Below are positions 62,733-64,000 of a stretch of DNA of 64,000 nt, piece by piece. Below the pieces are notes generated by a model. The model was not told the origin of the DNA and did not search any database. It saw nothing but the letters and a program-made list of their open reading frames with translations. The number at the start of each line of letters is the position of its first letter. The stretch's first letter is position 1. This DNA comes from an uncultured Roseobacter sp. (lineage in GTDB: Bacteria; Pseudomonadota; Alphaproteobacteria; Rhodobacterales; Rhodobacteraceae): contig NZ_CANMNK010000005.1 of assembly GCF_947499265.1 (NCBI RefSeq), positions 370,173-434,172 on the forward strand. The letters are read 5' to 3'. A program made the translations under genes and the position numbers.

Positions 62733-63488
62733 ATGTCGGCACTCAACCTCTACACAATGATTGTTAACGTCGCGAACATAACCAAGGAACTTGAAGCTGC
62801 GGGGATGCGCTTAGAGATTGGAGATGATTTTGCGGCATACCGAAGATTACGGAACTCCCAGACGGATCGTTCACCGCTCTACCCGATGTTCGATGTCGCC
62901 TGTTCCTATGTCGATGTCTCCAACGCCTTCTGGGTGTGTGGTTTCAACGACAACAACCAATTGATCCACACTCAGGCGATCAGGCTGCTGGACTTGTCCG
63001 GCGTGGCTTTGGGCGAGCACATCAATATGCATCGCCACAAATACATCACGCCCAATTCAACGCCTGATCCTGACAGAACCTTTTACTCGCGGCCGCCTTC
63101 CCTGGACCAAATCACCGGGAAGGTTTGCTATCACGGCGAGTTCTGGCTGAGCGGTGGCGAAGGCGGGCACAGAAAACAAGGCTTCACGGCACTGCTGTCA
63201 CGCGTCGTTTTCGAAATGGCGCTGAAGATGTGGGTGCCGGATTATGTTTTCGGCCTGGTGCCGGAACCGCTTGCGTTCAAGGGCATTCCCAGTCGTTATG
63301 GGTACACCCGTTGTGAGCCAGGCGCCTGGTACGGGCCAGACAACGAGATCACAGAAGAGGATTCGCTTGTTTGGATGAACACAGACGACATCGTTCACTT
63401 CCTCGAAACCCCGCCAAAAGCGCTTTCGCGTGAACGTCAGATCCCTGCACGCAGATTGAGGACGAATACTATTGATATGGTCGCATGA
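62733..63488 (+). CDS. GNAT-like protein of unknown substrate
   Basis: A 251-residue protein starting MSALNLYTMIVNVANITKEL. I chose ATG 62733 because AAAGGAAAG precedes it; an ATG at 62700 adds 11 residues. The C-terminal half has FWLSGGEGGHRKQGFTALLS then DYVFGLVPEPLAFKGIPSRY and GYTR, which resembles the acetyl-CoA-binding R-x-x-G loop and late strand of GNAT or autoinducer-synthase-like folds. No precise family is assigned. It sits between the atypical HTH protein and an MFS exporter gene. Confidence 0.6.
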   Translation: MSALNLYTMIVNVANITKELEAAGMRLEIGDDFAAYRRLRNSQTDRSPLYPMFDVACSYVDVSNAFWVCGFNDNNQLIHTQAIRLLDLSGVALGEHINMHRHKYITPNSTPDPDRTFYSRPPSLDQITGKVCYHGEFWLSGGEGGHRKQGFTALLSRVVFEMALKMWVPDYVFGLVPEPLAFKGIPSRYGYTRCEPGAWYGPDNEITEEDSLVWMNTDDIVHFLETPPKALSRERQIPARRLRTNTIDMVA

Positions 63489-63576
63489 AAGAATGTCAGG
63501 AATCGATAGAGCGTATCTTGGAACCATGACAGTGAGTTGTTGAGTTGAATAAGTTATTTCGGTGGCGGTTGTGACC

Positions 63577-64000
63577 ATGTCCCTGTTCAGGGCAATTGCA
63601 GGTCCAATCGCCGCCAGTATCGCCTTCGTCATGGAACTTACGCTGGTTCCTCTCATTCTTCCTGCGATTCAATCGCACTATGACCTGAGCCTTGGAAGCA
63701 TGGCTTGGGTTTTCAATGCCTATGGCATTGCTGTGGCCGTGGGTGTCATCGCCGGCGGCTGGATCGGTGATGCCTTCGGTGCCAAACGGATCTTTGGCAT
63801 CGGCGTTCTGATGTTTGCGTTGGGTGCGGCCATTGTCGCATCCTCGGCAAGCTTTGAGGCGTTGATTGCCGGGCGCGTTTTGCAAGGCTTTGGCGGCGGT
63901 GTCTTCTCTCCGTTGGTGCCGCTGCTGCTTACCAAAGCCCTGCCCCTGCGGCCCGGTAAAATCCTAATCATCTGGGGCAGCGTGACGGGCTATGTGGCTG
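63577..64000 (+). CDS. MFS transporter (DHA2-like), 3'-truncated by window end
   Basis: The open frame runs from ATG 63577 (an in-frame GTG at 63571 is an alternative) to the end of the window, so only about 141 residues are visible. It starts MSLFRAIAGPIAASIAFVME and shows four hydrophobic segments. The loop GGWIGDAFGAKRIF between segments 2 and 3 is MFS motif A. GRVLQGFGGGVFSPL follows. This layout is typical of drug/proton antiporters. It begins 88 bp after the GNAT-like gene and may export a compound made or modified there. Confidence 0.8.
   Translation, partial: MSLFRAIAGPIAASIAFVMELTLVPLILPAIQSHYDLSLGSMAWVFNAYGIAVAVGVIAGGWIGDAFGAKRIFGIGVLMFALGAAIVASSASFEALIAGRVLQGFGGGVFSPLVPLLLTKALPLRPGKILIIWGSVTGYVA

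Overview
The window reads as chromosomal DNA of a marine alphaproteobacterium of the roseobacter group (Rhodobacterales). The evidence is uniformly GC-rich coding sequence, dense ATGA-type operon overlaps, the murA-DUF2948-hisD-UPF0262-phosphatase gene order, tandem entericidin-type lipoproteins, a single BCCT transporter and several ABC importers. The family-level calls come from motifs read by eye; no database search was run. Species cannot be fixed from the sequence.

Layout. 1-3.8 kb: the end of a MmgE/PrpD-family gene facing a taurine/sulfonate-type ABC importer. 4.0-4.7 kb: ribulose-phosphate epimerase. 4.7-13.9 kb: a minus-strand eight-gene beta-oxidation operon (bifunctional hydratase/dehydrogenase, thiolase, two acyl-CoA dehydrogenases, PaaI thioesterase, enoyl-CoA hydratase, nitronate monooxygenase-like flavoprotein, CoA ligase). 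Its content resembles the dicarboxylate (pimelate) pim operon. 14.1-20.6 kb: a small methyltransferase and a YejABEF-like peptide importer. 20.7-25.1 kb: a sterol-desaturase-like hydroxylase coupled to an acyltransferase-3 protein, then a large MscS-type channel. 25.4-31.9 kb: a seven-gene, fully 4-bp-overlapping operon with four glycosyltransferases, a histidine phosphatase, a polysaccharide deacetylase and a methyltransferase. No flippase or polymerase gene is present, so the product is unknown.

32-33.2 kb: two entericidin-like lipoproteins, a DksA/TraR-type zinc protein and a 59-aa membrane protein; the last two are each preceded by an FNR-type palindrome. 33.2-35.2 kb: a long gene-free stretch with a DnaA-box-like cluster beside an AT-rich run, then two lower-GC genes of unknown function. 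35.2-40.3 kb: lepA, an unknown protein with a C-terminal glycine-rich segment, a porin and a small lipoprotein. 40.3-45.6 kb: the minus-strand murA/hisD operon. 45.7-46.7 kb: tRNA-Thr(GGT) followed by an integrase remnant, a decayed integration site.

46.7-49.5 kb: an orphan PotD-like binding protein next to a BCCT transporter. 49.8-51.2 kb: a stand-alone CheB methylesterase domain and a cytochrome c lipoprotein with an upstream FNR-type box. 51.6-57.1 kb: a complete oligopeptide ABC operon. 57.3-61.2 kb: an MCE (Mla/Pqi-like) lipid-transport operon whose permease is fused to an N-terminal STAS domain. 61.7-64.0 kb: a LysR-type HTH protein with an atypical C-terminal half, a GNAT-like protein, and the start of an MFS exporter cut by the window end.

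The best candidates for undescribed biology are the 25.4-31.9 kb glycosyltransferase operon, the HTH/GNAT-like/MFS group at the right edge, and the DnaA-box-rich low-GC stretch at 33.4-35.2 kb.
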